DNA of 64,000 bases. Origin: an uncultured Dysosmobacter sp. GTDB lineage: Bacteria; Bacillota; Clostridia; Oscillospirales; Oscillospiraceae. A program made the position numbers and the translations under genes. Within the stretch, counting starts at the first letter, position 1. Every line of letters begins with the position of its first letter. Positions 17,493 through 26,799 of this stretch are shown here, in pieces. The DNA lies in NCBI GenBank assembly GCA_934565855.1, contig CAKTIO010000006.1, positions 62,001 to 126,000 of the forward strand, given 5' to 3'. The notes below the pieces were generated by a model that saw only the letters and a list, made by a program, of their open reading frames with translations, did no database searches and was not told the origin of the DNA.

Positions 17493-18409
17493 AACGAATG
17501 CTTTCCCTCTGCGCCGCAGCGCTGTGCCTGACCATGGCGCTGATGCCCACCGCGCTGGCAGCAGACTTTGAACCCGCGGTGCCGGATGCCAAGGTCTGCT
17601 ATCCCACCTCCATCGTCCGAAGCAACGATGGCACGGAACTGAAGAAAATCTATGATCTGAATCCGGAAGACGATCCCGCGGGCATTCCCCGCTCGGACTT
17701 CCGGCAGGACGGCTTCCAGTACACCCTGACGGATCTTCTGAAGCAGGAACTGCCGGAAAACGAGAGCCGCCAGCACACGGAGCACGTTTCCGTCGAAAGC
17801 GCCAAAAAGGATATGGAATCCGTGCTGGCGCTGCTGCCGCAGGAGCGCGAGTTCATCACGGACGATGGGCTGATGGGGACCCTGACGCTCCGACTTGATA
17901 CCGTGCAGGTGGAACCTTCCGGCTACGGCAGTTCCACCAAGGAGATCTCCACCAAGCGCAGCTATCCCAATCTTACCGAGCAGGATACGCAGTACATTCC
18001 CAAGAGCATTGAGGTTAGCGGCAAGACCCTGACACTTACGGATATCCAGTGGCAGACGGACAATACCGCCAACATGGACGGTTATGCCGTGGCGGATCGC
18101 TATACCGCCGTTGCCACTTACACCGGCAGCGCCACCAGCAGCTATGTGAAAGGTTATACCGTCACGGCGGATTACACCGGCACCGTCAGCCGAATCGCCC
18201 TGAACCGTGTCCGCTATATTGCCATTTTTGAGGGAACACCCATCCAGCCCGCGGAGCCTGTGAATGTACCTTCTGCGGCATCCGCTTTCCGCTGGTCCTA
18301 TGTGCTGCTTCCCCTCGGCCTTGTGGCTGCGGCAGGTGCAGGTGTTGGCGGTGCGCTGCTGGTGAAGCACAGAAAAGAAAACGCAGATGAGGAGGAAGCG
18401 GCAGAATGA
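17489..18409 (+). CDS. Membrane-anchored surface protein in sortase operon
   Basis: 306 residues. A signal peptide (about 1-25, ending TALAA) leads to a ~230-residue extracellular region with no recognised domain. Then comes one transmembrane helix (about 271-293, WSYVLLPLGLVAAAGAGV) and a short charged cytosolic tail (KHRKENADEEEAAE). Overlaps the sortase gene by 4 bp. Likely a cell-surface component of the conjugation machine, perhaps in mating-pair attachment (inference). Confidence 0.75.
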   Translation: MKRMLSLCAAALCLTMALMPTALAADFEPAVPDAKVCYPTSIVRSNDGTELKKIYDLNPEDDPAGIPRSDFRQDGFQYTLTDLLKQELPENESRQHTEHVSVESAKKDMESVLALLPQEREFITDDGLMGTLTLRLDTVQVEPSGYGSSTKEISTKRSYPNLTEQDTQYIPKSIEVSGKTLTLTDIQWQTDNTANMDGYAVADRYTAVATYTGSATSSYVKGYTVTADYTGTVSRIALNRVRYIAIFEGTPIQPAEPVNVPSAASAFRWSYVLLPLGLVAAAGAGVGGALLVKHRKENADEEEAAE

Positions 18410-19185
18410 AGAAGTTTTTAACCTTTGCGCTTGCCATCAGCATGATGGCATCCTTTGCGGTCAGCGCCTCGGCTTTGGAATACAGCATTGACGCACCGGA
18501 CGATTATGACTTTGGCAGGGACACTTCCATCGAGGTCATCCATACGGCGGATGGCGGCGCTATGAAAAATACCGATGTGAGCAAGAACGCCGCGCTCATT
18601 CCGCCCGCCTTTGGCTCGGAGAGCATGAATGCGCTCAACACCGGTGAGTATCTGACGCCAAATCTTGCGTCCGGCGGTATCCCCGCATCCGGCTCGGTCA
18701 TTGGCGGCGGCGCCGCCGGCATTGTCACACCCGGCAGCACGGTGAGCGGCGGCGGTTATCAGCCCTCCTTGCTGTTCACGGAGGTGACGAGTGATCTCTA
18801 CTACAAAAACGGCTCTCTTGGCAGACTGGAGATCCCCGCTCTGGGCCTGAGCGTCCGCATTTATCAGGGGACGGACAGCAAGACGCTTGCCAAGGGTATC
18901 GGGCATTTCGAGGATACTTCCATCTGGGAGGGCAATGTCTGCCTCGCCGCCCATAACCGCGGCACCAACAGCTACTTTGGGCAGATTCACACGCTGGACA
19001 TCGGGGACAAGATCACCTTGACTACCAAGCTGGGTACCCGCACCTACAAGGTGACAGATGTCAGCAAGGTCAGCGAGACAGACCGCAGCGGGCTTGCCGA
19101 CTCCGCTGAGAATATGCTCACGCTTTACACCTGTGTCCGCAACCAGCGGGATCAGCGGTGGTGCGTAACCGCGGTGGAAGCTTGA
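18406..19185 (+). CDS. Sortase, class D-like
   Basis: 259 residues with a signal/anchor at the N terminus (to ~23), a Gly/Ser/Pro-rich linker (~80-115), then the sortase fold. The catalytic residues are H in AAHNRG, C in TLYTCV and R in DQRWCV. It would cleave LPxTG-type motifs; the only obvious substrate here is the SpaA-type protein at 20165, which ends LPRTGY. Confidence 0.88.
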   Translation: MKKFLTFALAISMMASFAVSASALEYSIDAPDDYDFGRDTSIEVIHTADGGAMKNTDVSKNAALIPPAFGSESMNALNTGEYLTPNLASGGIPASGSVIGGGAAGIVTPGSTVSGGGYQPSLLFTEVTSDLYYKNGSLGRLEIPALGLSVRIYQGTDSKTLAKGIGHFEDTSIWEGNVCLAAHNRGTNSYFGQIHTLDIGDKITLTTKLGTRTYKVTDVSKVSETDRSGLADSAENMLTLYTCVRNQRDQRWCVTAVEA

Positions 19186-19292
19186 TTTTTCTCCGTTTTG
19201 CCGGATCGGTTCTGTTCGACTTCCGTCCCTCACTTGTGCTATGTTCGTGCTGCAAAGATTTCCACATACCAATTAAAAATGGAGGCAGAATT

Positions 19293-20081
19293 ATGAACAG
19301 GATCAAAAGCACCGGACTTGTCCTCTGCGGGATTACGCTGGGTCTTGCCCTGAATTCTCCCGCGGTGCAGGCGGTGGAGTCGCTGAAAGCGACACTTTCC
19401 ACCAACCGCATTTTTGTGGATGGACAGGAAGTGCAGATTGAAGCCTATACGATTCACGATAACAATTTCATACAGCTGCGCGACATCGGCAAGGCGGTTG
19501 GCTTCAATGTCTATTGGGATACCGACACCAAAACCGTGCAGATTGAGACAGACAAGCCCTATACCGGCATTGCTCCAGACAAAGCCGGAATATCCGGATT
19601 CACTCCGCAGCCGGAGGTCACGCTGCCTGCCGATGATGTGGATGTACTGAAACAGGACATTGTGAACCGCACCAATGCCCTCCGCAGAGAGCAAGGAATT
19701 TCTGCGCTGAAAGTCAACCAGCAGCTCATGCAGGCGGCGCAGGTACGGGCAGAGGAAATGGCTGCCAGCGGCATCTACTCCCACACCAGACCGGATGGAC
19801 GGAAAAATACCACCGTTACGGACTGCCCGTATGTAGGCGAAAACATCCATCGCATCGCGGATTGGTCGCTGCGGGGGAAATCGGTGTCCGAAGTTGCCGT
19901 GTGGTCATGGAGCCTCTCCGGTGGGCACCGTGACAATCTCCTCGAAAAGAATTACGCTGAGATTGGCGTGGGACTTGCCAGAGGAGTCAATGATAACGGT
20001 GAAGCATGCTGGTACTGCGTCCAGCTCTTCCTATGGAACGACTATGCCGTAGGATGGGTAGACGCTCCGGCAGCCAAATAA
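19293..20081 (+). CDS. Secreted CAP-domain protein with copper-amine-oxidase-like stalk
   Basis: 262 residues; ATG at 19293 after GGAGG. Signal peptide to ~27. Residues ~30-80 (VFVDG-type repeat: NRIFVDGQEVQIEAY, IQLRDIGKAVGF) form a copper-amine-oxidase-N-like domain. Residues ~125-250 are a CAP/SCP domain: NRTNALRREQGI, YSHTRPDGR, GENIH and HRDNLLEKNYAEIGVG. Secreted, possibly acting on the cell surface. It sits between the sortase and the adhesin. Confidence 0.88.
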   Translation: MNRIKSTGLVLCGITLGLALNSPAVQAVESLKATLSTNRIFVDGQEVQIEAYTIHDNNFIQLRDIGKAVGFNVYWDTDTKTVQIETDKPYTGIAPDKAGISGFTPQPEVTLPADDVDVLKQDIVNRTNALRREQGISALKVNQQLMQAAQVRAEEMAASGIYSHTRPDGRKNTTVTDCPYVGENIHRIADWSLRGKSVSEVAVWSWSLSGGHRDNLLEKNYAEIGVGLARGVNDNGEACWYCVQLFLWNDYAVGWVDAPAAK

Positions 20082-20164
20082 AATCAAATCATATCAACCC
20101 GAAGCAGACCGAAAGATCGGTCTGCTTCTTCGTTTCTAAATCTGATTATAAGGAGGAAACAACC

Positions 20165-23100
20165 TTGAAAACATGGAAAACAAGAATCATGTCAGCACTT
20201 CTTGTCATTATGACGCTGTTGACGCTGCTTCCGACTTCCGCGCTTGCCGCTTCCAGTACAGGAACCGGCATCAAGCCTACCAGCAATACCAACTACTGGA
20301 CAACGAGGCTGCTCCATGACGGTACACCGTATAGCTACAAGCCCCCGATGGCGGCGGGCAAAATGCTCTACTGCCTGGATCGCGGCTATGGCTACCGCTG
20401 GGGTACTGCCAGCTTCCTGAACAGCTACACCTATACCTCTGCCACCGGTGCGGACGCGGACACCGTCCTGAAAACAGCGCTGGCGCAGAGCGGTATGGGC
20501 GAATTGGATGCCCAGCAGCTTGAAAACTTCAAATGGATGATGACGTTCATTGTGGACTATAAGGGGGACATTCCCGGCAGCCTGTTCATGGCCGCACAGA
20601 CTTATGTGTGGGATCATCAGACCTTCAAGGGCGAGGGAGACGGTGACATTGATGGCGGCGGTTACGCAAACGCCGATACCTATGAAACCTACCTTGGCTA
20701 TATCGACTGGATGTTGAAGGAAAAAGCCAAGGAGGACGCAGAATTTCAGCGTCAAATTGAAGAATACGCAGAACAGGGTATCATCGCCTCTGTGGTAGAA
20801 GATGAAGCTGCCAAATGGGCGGTCTATGCAAAGTCCAGCGTCAAGGGCCGCCAGAGCTTTTTCAATTACTACGCGCCTCGCAAGCTGGTGGTAAATGATG
20901 CGCCCGAACCGGACAAGCCCACGCCTCCCGCGGGAGATGCGGACATTACCTTGCGAAAGGTGGCTGCCGGAACGACCCGCGGGCTGGATGGTGCAAAATT
21001 CAACATCTACCGCGACGGTCAGATCGTCGGCAGCGATGTGACCAAGAACGGCGGCATCATCGAAGTCAATGACGTCACCGAGGGCCTGTGGTCCTTCGTG
21101 GAAACCGAAGCTCCGGCAGGCTTCTGTGCCGATCCCACCCCCATCAGCGTCTATGTGGACACCACGGATGGAGACAAGCAGTACACCGTGACCGCTGCAA
21201 ACTATGAACTGCCCAGCATGAAGATCATCAAGACCGACGCGCAGACCGGTGCACCGATCCCCGGTACGGTGCTGTCCATCAAATCCGTGACCGGCAGCTA
21301 TTCAACCTCCGTCACGACTGGTTCGGACGGTTCGGCAACCCTTTCGGATATCCCCGCCGATGTGTATGTCGTCCGAGAGGAATCCGTGCCGGAGCCGTAC
21401 ATCGTGAGCAATACAGAGCAGACCGTAGCGCTCCGACCCGGGAAAATCTCCGAGGTGTGCTTTCAGGATTACCAGAAGCCCGGTCTGGAAATTTTAAAGA
21501 AAAACATTGCCACCGGGGAGCCCATCGAGGGCGTCACCTATCTCATTGAACAGATCGACGGCAGTTACTCCACCAGCGCCACGACGGACAGCGTGGGGCG
21601 CATCTTTTTAGAGAACATTCCTGTAGGCACATTCCGTATTACGGAGAAAAATGTGCCTTCCAATGTCATCCTTTCTGAGATCCCCCAGGAGGTCTATCTG
21701 GAAGCAGGCTGTACCCGCACGGTGACCTTCTTCAACGCGGTCAAACCTTCTTTGACCGTGTTGAAGCGAAACAGCGTCACCGGAGATGTCCTCGCCAACG
21801 CTAAGTTCCATATCTATTACGGCTCGGATAATACTACCACCGGCGAGATCAACGACCTCGGCGTGTTCACAACGGACGGGAGCGGAAAAATCACCCTCAA
21901 CGATGTGAACAGAGGCTGGTACAAACTGGTTGAGGAGTCCAGCCCCCGGGGCTTCGGCATTCGGGGCAGCGGGGTGACTGAGTTTTATCTCGAAGCCAAT
22001 GTCTCCAAGACCGTGACTGTGGACAATGTTCCTCTGAGCGCCCTTGTTGTATACAAATATGACGCCAAAACCGGAAAGGGCTTGGAGGGCTGTCGCTTCG
22101 AACTGCGTTATCTCAGCGGCAATACCAGCGGCACAGGCGGTACGGTCATCGGGACTTATGTGACCGGACCCAACGGGGCTTTCACCGTGACGGGCCTCAA
22201 AAAAGGCACTTATATCTGCCAGGAGATTGAGAGCGATGGAAATCACATCATCGACCGGGAACCGCAAACCGTGTGGATCTCCGGCGAGGAACAGGACGTG
22301 GTGACGATCCGCTTCGGCAATGCCCCGCTGGGATCGCTCTTGATTACCAAACTGAGCGATGACAGCAAGTATGAACCGCTGTCCGGCGTGGAGTTCCTGC
22401 TGACGGACAGCAGCGGCAATTATCTCGGCAACGACAACGGCCGCTTCACCACCAATGCCGCAGGTGAGATCCTCGTGGACGGTCTGGAACCCGGTATGAC
22501 GGTCGTTGCACGCGAAGTCAGGGCCAAGTCTGGCTACCTGCTGGATGACAGCCCCCAGCACGCACGCATCAAAAGCGGCGAAACGGCGCATCTGCAGTTT
22601 TTGAACCAGCCCGCAGGCAACCTCATCATCCGCAAGGTCAGTTCCGGCCCCAACAAGGAACCTCTGGAGGGAGTAGAATTCCGCATCACCTATGCGGATG
22701 GCAGCTTCGTTCCCGATGCCAACGGCGAACTGTCCAGCAATGGCATTTACTACACATCGAAATCCGGTGAGATCCGCATTTCCGGCATCGTTGGCACCGT
22801 GGTAGCGACAGAAACCAAGACAATTCCGGGCTATACCATTGATGAAGCCACGCGCACGCAGACCGTGGTAGTCAACCCCAACGACACACAGACGCTGACA
22901 TTTTACAACAAGCCTACCACGGCCTTGACCATTCAGAAATATATTTCCAGCACGAAAAATGAGCCGCTTGCCGGGGTAGAGTTCCTTGTGACGGACTCCT
23001 CCGGTGCGGTAGTCGGCCCCAACAACGGCTACTATACCACCGACTCCGCAGGCCAGATCGTCATTGAGAACTTGACAGATGGTATGACTATCACCGCCAA

Positions 23101-24586
23101 GGAAGTCAAGACTGCGGAAGGTTTCGTGCTGGACGGAACGCCGCAGAGCATTAAAATCGACCAGAGTAAATCGCCCCAGCGCCTGACCTTTTGGAATGAA
23201 CGGGAGGGCGGCTTAGAGCTCATCAAGGTCAATGCAGCGGACAAAACCCAGCGCATCCCCAACACCACCTTCGAGATCCGCCGTGTCAGCGATGACGGTC
23301 TGGTGGACACCGTCACCACCGGAACGGACGGGCGCGTGTATGTGCCGCTGGAAAGCGGTAGCTATTATGCCGTGGAAACCGAGGCGGGCAAGGGCTTCCA
23401 GCTTGACAATACCCCCATTTATTTTACCGTGGAGGACGGTAAAACCACGACCAAGACGGTGACCAACAAAGCCATCTCCGGTATCCTCATTCACAAGATC
23501 GACAGCACCACCGGGGAAGGTATCTACGGCGTTTCTTTCATCCTTTACGATTCCAGCAACAATCCCATTGCACAGGAAACCAGCGATGACCGCGGTTACG
23601 TCCGTTTTGAAAATCTGACTGCTGGCCGTTTTTATCTGCGTGAACTGGAAAATGAGGGATACATCCCCGATACGCAGAAAAAGACGGTTTATGCCCGCAG
23701 CGGTGAAACCACGGAAGTCGAGTGGAAGAACACCCCCATCACCGGTCAGATTCAGATCGTCAAGACCTCGGCGGACTATAATTCCATGAACGGCTGGCCT
23801 GCCGGAACGCCGATCCCCAACACCGTCTTTGAAGTTTACAACGCCCGGACCAACCGCCTGGTGGATACCATCAGGACGGATAAGAACGGTCTGGCGGTCA
23901 GTAAGCCTTTGCCTCTGGCGCGGTATAAGATCGTGGAATCCAAGGCTGCGGAGTTTTATGGGCTGGATAAGACGCCCGTTGAGGTGGAGATCGAACACGC
24001 CGGTCAGATCGTCAAGGCGGCTATGACCAATAAGAGCCTGTACACCAATGTTTCCATCAAGAAAACAGGCTACGTGGAGGTCATGCCGGGACAGCTTGTC
24101 CGCTACAACTTTACCGGAATTGCCAATAATTCCACCACGGCGCTGGAGTCTTTCTTCTGGCGTGACACCCTGCCCATCAAGGCGGTGCGGCTCCAGACCA
24201 TCTACACCGGCACTTGGAATACCCCCGGAAATTATAAGATCGTGTACAAAACCAATCTCAGCGGCGATATCTGGCGCACGCTGGCGGATAACCTGAGCAC
24301 ATCGAAAAACTATGTCTTGGATGCTTCGCCTGCGGCGCTGGGACTTGCCTCCAATGAGTATGTGACGGAGTTTATGGCGGCGTTCGGTATCGTACCTGCC
24401 AACTTCCGTCAGGTAGAAACGCCCCGCGTGGACTGCAAGGCGCTCTCGAAGCTCACCGGCGGCACGCAGTTCGTCAATCAGGCAAACGCGGGCGGAGTCT
24501 ACAATGGGCAGTGGATCATGGCGACTTCTCGCTGGGTCACCCGAGTCTATGCCCCCAGCAAGCCCCTGCCTCGCACCGGCTATTAA
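20165..24586 (+). CDS. Giant multi-SpaA surface adhesin ending LPRTGY
   Basis: 1,473 residues with a TTG start after AAGGAGG. A signal peptide (to ~32, LLPTSALAA) is followed by a likely thioester domain: Cys in YCLDRGYG and Gln in AAQTYVWD. Eleven SpaA/Cna-B repeats of ~85-100 residues follow from about residue 260 to 1290, each with a K in the first strand and an ETKA/EVK-type glutamate. A ~170-residue C-terminal domain precedes LPRTGY and the stop. There is no hydrophobic anchor or charged tail after LPRTG, which is odd for a sortase substrate. Likely role: adhesion in mating (inference). Confidence 0.9.
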   Translation: MKTWKTRIMSALLVIMTLLTLLPTSALAASSTGTGIKPTSNTNYWTTRLLHDGTPYSYKPPMAAGKMLYCLDRGYGYRWGTASFLNSYTYTSATGADADTVLKTALAQSGMGELDAQQLENFKWMMTFIVDYKGDIPGSLFMAAQTYVWDHQTFKGEGDGDIDGGGYANADTYETYLGYIDWMLKEKAKEDAEFQRQIEEYAEQGIIASVVEDEAAKWAVYAKSSVKGRQSFFNYYAPRKLVVNDAPEPDKPTPPAGDADITLRKVAAGTTRGLDGAKFNIYRDGQIVGSDVTKNGGIIEVNDVTEGLWSFVETEAPAGFCADPTPISVYVDTTDGDKQYTVTAANYELPSMKIIKTDAQTGAPIPGTVLSIKSVTGSYSTSVTTGSDGSATLSDIPADVYVVREESVPEPYIVSNTEQTVALRPGKISEVCFQDYQKPGLEILKKNIATGEPIEGVTYLIEQIDGSYSTSATTDSVGRIFLENIPVGTFRITEKNVPSNVILSEIPQEVYLEAGCTRTVTFFNAVKPSLTVLKRNSVTGDVLANAKFHIYYGSDNTTTGEINDLGVFTTDGSGKITLNDVNRGWYKLVEESSPRGFGIRGSGVTEFYLEANVSKTVTVDNVPLSALVVYKYDAKTGKGLEGCRFELRYLSGNTSGTGGTVIGTYVTGPNGAFTVTGLKKGTYICQEIESDGNHIIDREPQTVWISGEEQDVVTIRFGNAPLGSLLITKLSDDSKYEPLSGVEFLLTDSSGNYLGNDNGRFTTNAAGEILVDGLEPGMTVVAREVRAKSGYLLDDSPQHARIKSGETAHLQFLNQPAGNLIIRKVSSGPNKEPLEGVEFRITYADGSFVPDANGELSSNGIYYTSKSGEIRISGIVGTVVATETKTIPGYTIDEATRTQTVVVNPNDTQTLTFYNKPTTALTIQKYISSTKNEPLAGVEFLVTDSSGAVVGPNNGYYTTDSAGQIVIENLTDGMTITAKEVKTAEGFVLDGTPQSIKIDQSKSPQRLTFWNEREGGLELIKVNAADKTQRIPNTTFEIRRVSDDGLVDTVTTGTDGRVYVPLESGSYYAVETEAGKGFQLDNTPIYFTVEDGKTTTKTVTNKAISGILIHKIDSTTGEGIYGVSFILYDSSNNPIAQETSDDRGYVRFENLTAGRFYLRELENEGYIPDTQKKTVYARSGETTEVEWKNTPITGQIQIVKTSADYNSMNGWPAGTPIPNTVFEVYNARTNRLVDTIRTDKNGLAVSKPLPLARYKIVESKAAEFYGLDKTPVEVEIEHAGQIVKAAMTNKSLYTNVSIKKTGYVEVMPGQLVRYNFTGIANNSTTALESFFWRDTLPIKAVRLQTIYTGTWNTPGNYKIVYKTNLSGDIWRTLADNLSTSKNYVLDASPAALGLASNEYVTEFMAAFGIVPANFRQVETPRVDCKALSKLTGGTQFVNQANAGGVYNGQWIMATSRWVTRVYAPSKPLPRTGY

Positions 24587-24649
24587 GGACTAACACATCA
24601 GTTGCCGCTCCGTGAGGGGCGGCAGCCCCGTTTTAAGGAGGTTAAAGTT

Positions 24650-24985
24650 TTGAAACACAGGAAAATTATCGTTTCGGCGCTGACACTTCTGCTCCTGACC
24701 ACACTTTGCTGCACCTCTGCCTTTGCAGCAGGCGGCGATGTGGCGGGAGCGGTGGAGCAGACGTGGACGGAGGCAGCCAAGCAGATCAAGAGCGTGGTGG
24801 AGAAGGTGGTCTTTCCCGCATTGGATATGATCCTCGCTATCGCATTCTTTGTGAAACTTGGTGGAAGTTATTTCGATTATCGACAGCGAGGTCAGTTTGA
24901 ATGGACCGGCCCCGCTATCCTCTTTGCCTTCCTGATTTTCAGCTTGGTCGCGCCGAAATACATCTGGAATATCATCGGGATTTAA
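24650..24985 (+). CDS. DUF3852 small membrane protein
   Basis: 111 residues with a TTG start after AAGGAGG. Signal peptide to ~27 (TSAFAA), then two membrane segments (FPALDMILAIAFFVKL, WTGPAILFAFLIFSLVAP) separated by DYRQRGQFE. This matches DUF3852, a small protein usually beside the TrbL/VirB6 gene of clostridial ICEs, and resembles VirB2/VirB3-sized parts of T4SS. A GC-rich hairpin (GCCGCTCC/GGGGCGGC) precedes it. Confidence 0.8.
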   Translation: MKHRKIIVSALTLLLLTTLCCTSAFAAGGDVAGAVEQTWTEAAKQIKSVVEKVVFPALDMILAIAFFVKLGGSYFDYRQRGQFEWTGPAILFAFLIFSLVAPKYIWNIIGI

Positions 24986-25075
24986 AAATGCACGAAATCC
25001 TGCGTACTATCAAAAATCAGTTGCTTAATTACCGCGTGCCGGATATAATAGAAAGCGAGAAAGGAGGCGCTGCAA

Positions 25076-25420
25076 GTGACGGAATCTGTGAAAAACGAGC
25101 TTTCTGATATCTGCCGAATCATTGACGATACCGTAGACACAGAGAAGATATATCTCTTCGGTTCCTATGCCTATGGTACGCCTAACCGCGATAGTGACTA
25201 CGACCTATGCGTAATTATCCCTGAAAATTCAATGCGTCCGGCAGATGCGGTCAAAGCAATTCGACGTGCGCTCTTTTCAGTGCAATCTGTGCCCCTTGAT
25301 GTAATTGCCTATCGTTCTGGCGCATTCCGCCAGAGAGCGGAACATGCCTCCTTGGAGCGGAAAATTGCAAGAGAGGGGGTTTTGCTGCATGAGCGTAGGC
25401 CGAAGCAGCGAATGGCTTGA
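25076..25420 (+). CDS. MNT-type nucleotidyltransferase (antitoxin)
   Basis: 114 residues with a GTG start after AGGAGG. The nucleotidyltransferase motif GSYAYGTPNRDSDYDLCV (G-S-x10-D-x-D) is near residue 30-48. MNT proteins pair with HEPN proteins as toxin-antitoxin modules and can AMPylate the HEPN partner. The 3' end overlaps the HEPN gene by 32 bp, supporting a pair. It is inserted between T4SS genes. Confidence 0.9.
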   Translation: MTESVKNELSDICRIIDDTVDTEKIYLFGSYAYGTPNRDSDYDLCVIIPENSMRPADAVKAIRRALFSVQSVPLDVIAYRSGAFRQRAEHASLERKIAREGVLLHERRPKQRMA

Positions 25421-25817
25421 ATTTGCCTGCATGGATCTCAGTGCCGCAGAATACCTGTTGACAATGCATCCTCTACCAGTAGAGATTATCTGTTATCACT
25501 GCGAACAGGCGGTTGAAAAGTTTTTGAAAGCCGCACTTGTTCAGTTTGACAGAGAACCTCCCAAGACGCATGATTTGATTCAACTTTGCAAACTGTGTTG
25601 TGAATTCGACGCTGAGTTTGACCAGATCGCGGATGCTTGTATTGAACTGACGCCGTATGGTGTGCAAGTGCGGTATCCATCCAACTTGGAACTGGATGAA
25701 ACCGATGCCGCTTGCGCATTGAAGGAATGCAGACTTGTTCAGAACTTCGTCTGTCAGAGACTTGGATATGAACTGAAAAGCACGGACGATCCGAGCACTG
25801 GACAGACGATGAAATAA
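25389..25817 (+). CDS. HEPN-domain protein (toxin)
   Basis: 142 residues; ATG at 25389. Typical HEPN helices: SEWLEFACMDLSAAEYLL, YHCEQAVEKFLKAAL and the KTHDLIQLCK segment; an R-x5-H arrangement (REPPKTH) is present, consistent with the HEPN RNase motif. The C terminus is STGQTMK, reminiscent of the tail on other ICE accessory proteins but weaker. Forms a MNT/HEPN pair with the gene before it. Confidence 0.85.
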   Translation: MSVGRSSEWLEFACMDLSAAEYLLTMHPLPVEIICYHCEQAVEKFLKAALVQFDREPPKTHDLIQLCKLCCEFDAEFDQIADACIELTPYGVQVRYPSNLELDETDAACALKECRLVQNFVCQRLGYELKSTDDPSTGQTMK

Positions 25818-25832
25818 GTAAAAATCATAACG

Positions 25833-25863
25833 AAGGCCGTTGCCCACTTGGGCGGCGGCTTTC
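25833..25863 (+). terminator. Terminator-like hairpin after HEPN
   Basis: AAGGCCGTTGCCC and GGGCGGCGGCTTT (with one G-T pair) form a stem ahead of the VirB6-like gene; T run is short. Confidence 0.55.
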
Positions 25864-25887
25864 TGCATTTTCAGGAGGTGACCAGAA

Positions 25888-26784
25888 ATATTTATTTGGG
25901 ATTTTGTTGCCGCGACGGTCCTGGATCAGCTGGTGGACTGGATCTACGGGCAGATCGTAGGCTTTCTCGGCAACTTCTTTGCCCTCATGGGCAATATGGG
26001 CGTGGAACTATTTGAACTGGAATGGGTCAGCGCCATCATTCTCTTCTTCTCCCGCCTCGCCTGGGCGCTGTTTGCTGTCAGCGTAGTGGTCTGTGCATTT
26101 GAGTGCGGTATCGAATATTCCACCGGCAGGGGCAATCTCCAGCAGTGCGGGATGAATATCATCAAGGGCTTTCTGGCGGTGAGCCTCTTCACCGTTGTTC
26201 CCGTCCGGCTCTACGCCTTATCGGTGTCGCTGCAGGGTACTTTCTCTGCGGGACTTACCGGCTATGGTCGGAGCATCGGTGAGGTAGGGCAGGACATCAT
26301 CACGGAGCTCAGCGAGATCCAGACGCTCTCGGATGTGGTAAACAGCTCCCATTTTGGCCTTGGCATCATCACCAGCCCCATTATGCTGCTGTTCTGCATC
26401 ATCCTTATGGGCTACGCGGTGCTGAAGGTGTTTTTTGCCAACTTGAAGAGAGGCGGCATTTTACTGATTCAAATTGCAGTCGGCTCCCTCTATATGTTCA
26501 GCGTCCCGCGAGGCTATCTGGACGGATTTATGGGCTGGATGCGGCAGGTCATCGGCTTGTGCCTGACCGCTTTCCTCCAGTCCACCATCCTTATTGCAGG
26601 TCTCATGGTGTTCAAGGATCACGCGCTCATGGGCGTGGGGCTCATGCTCTCCGCTGGCGAAGTACCCCGTATTGCCGGTAATTTCGGTTTGGACACCACG
26701 ACGAGAGCCAACATCATGAGCGCCGTTTATACGGCACAGTCCGCAGTGAATGTGACGAGAACCATCGCTGCGGCAATCAAATGA
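25888..26784 (+). CDS. VirB6/TrbL-like conjugation membrane protein
   Basis: About 298 residues, with five to six transmembrane segments (e.g. VSAIILFFSRLAWALFAVSV, IITSPIMLLFCIILMGYAVL, QVIGLCLTAFLQSTILIAGL). This fits the VirB6/TrbL inner-membrane channel subunit of ICE T4SS. The start is unusual: AGGAGGTGA (25873-25881) contains the upstream stop, and the codon at normal spacing is ATA (25888), not ATG; the first canonical-type start is GTG at 25933. I annotate from ATA because the FIWDFVAATVLDQ stretch looks protein-like. Confidence 0.8.
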   Translation: MFIWDFVAATVLDQLVDWIYGQIVGFLGNFFALMGNMGVELFELEWVSAIILFFSRLAWALFAVSVVVCAFECGIEYSTGRGNLQQCGMNIIKGFLAVSLFTVVPVRLYALSVSLQGTFSAGLTGYGRSIGEVGQDIITELSEIQTLSDVVNSSHFGLGIITSPIMLLFCIILMGYAVLKVFFANLKRGGILLIQIAVGSLYMFSVPRGYLDGFMGWMRQVIGLCLTAFLQSTILIAGLMVFKDHALMGVGLMLSAGEVPRIAGNFGLDTTTRANIMSAVYTAQSAVNVTRTIAAAIK

Positions 26785-26799
26785 AAAGGTGTGTATGAA

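Noticed and set aside
21608..22591. 327-codon minus-strand frame within the SpaA gene
   Set aside because: Antisense product of repeated SpaA coding sequence; no start signal.
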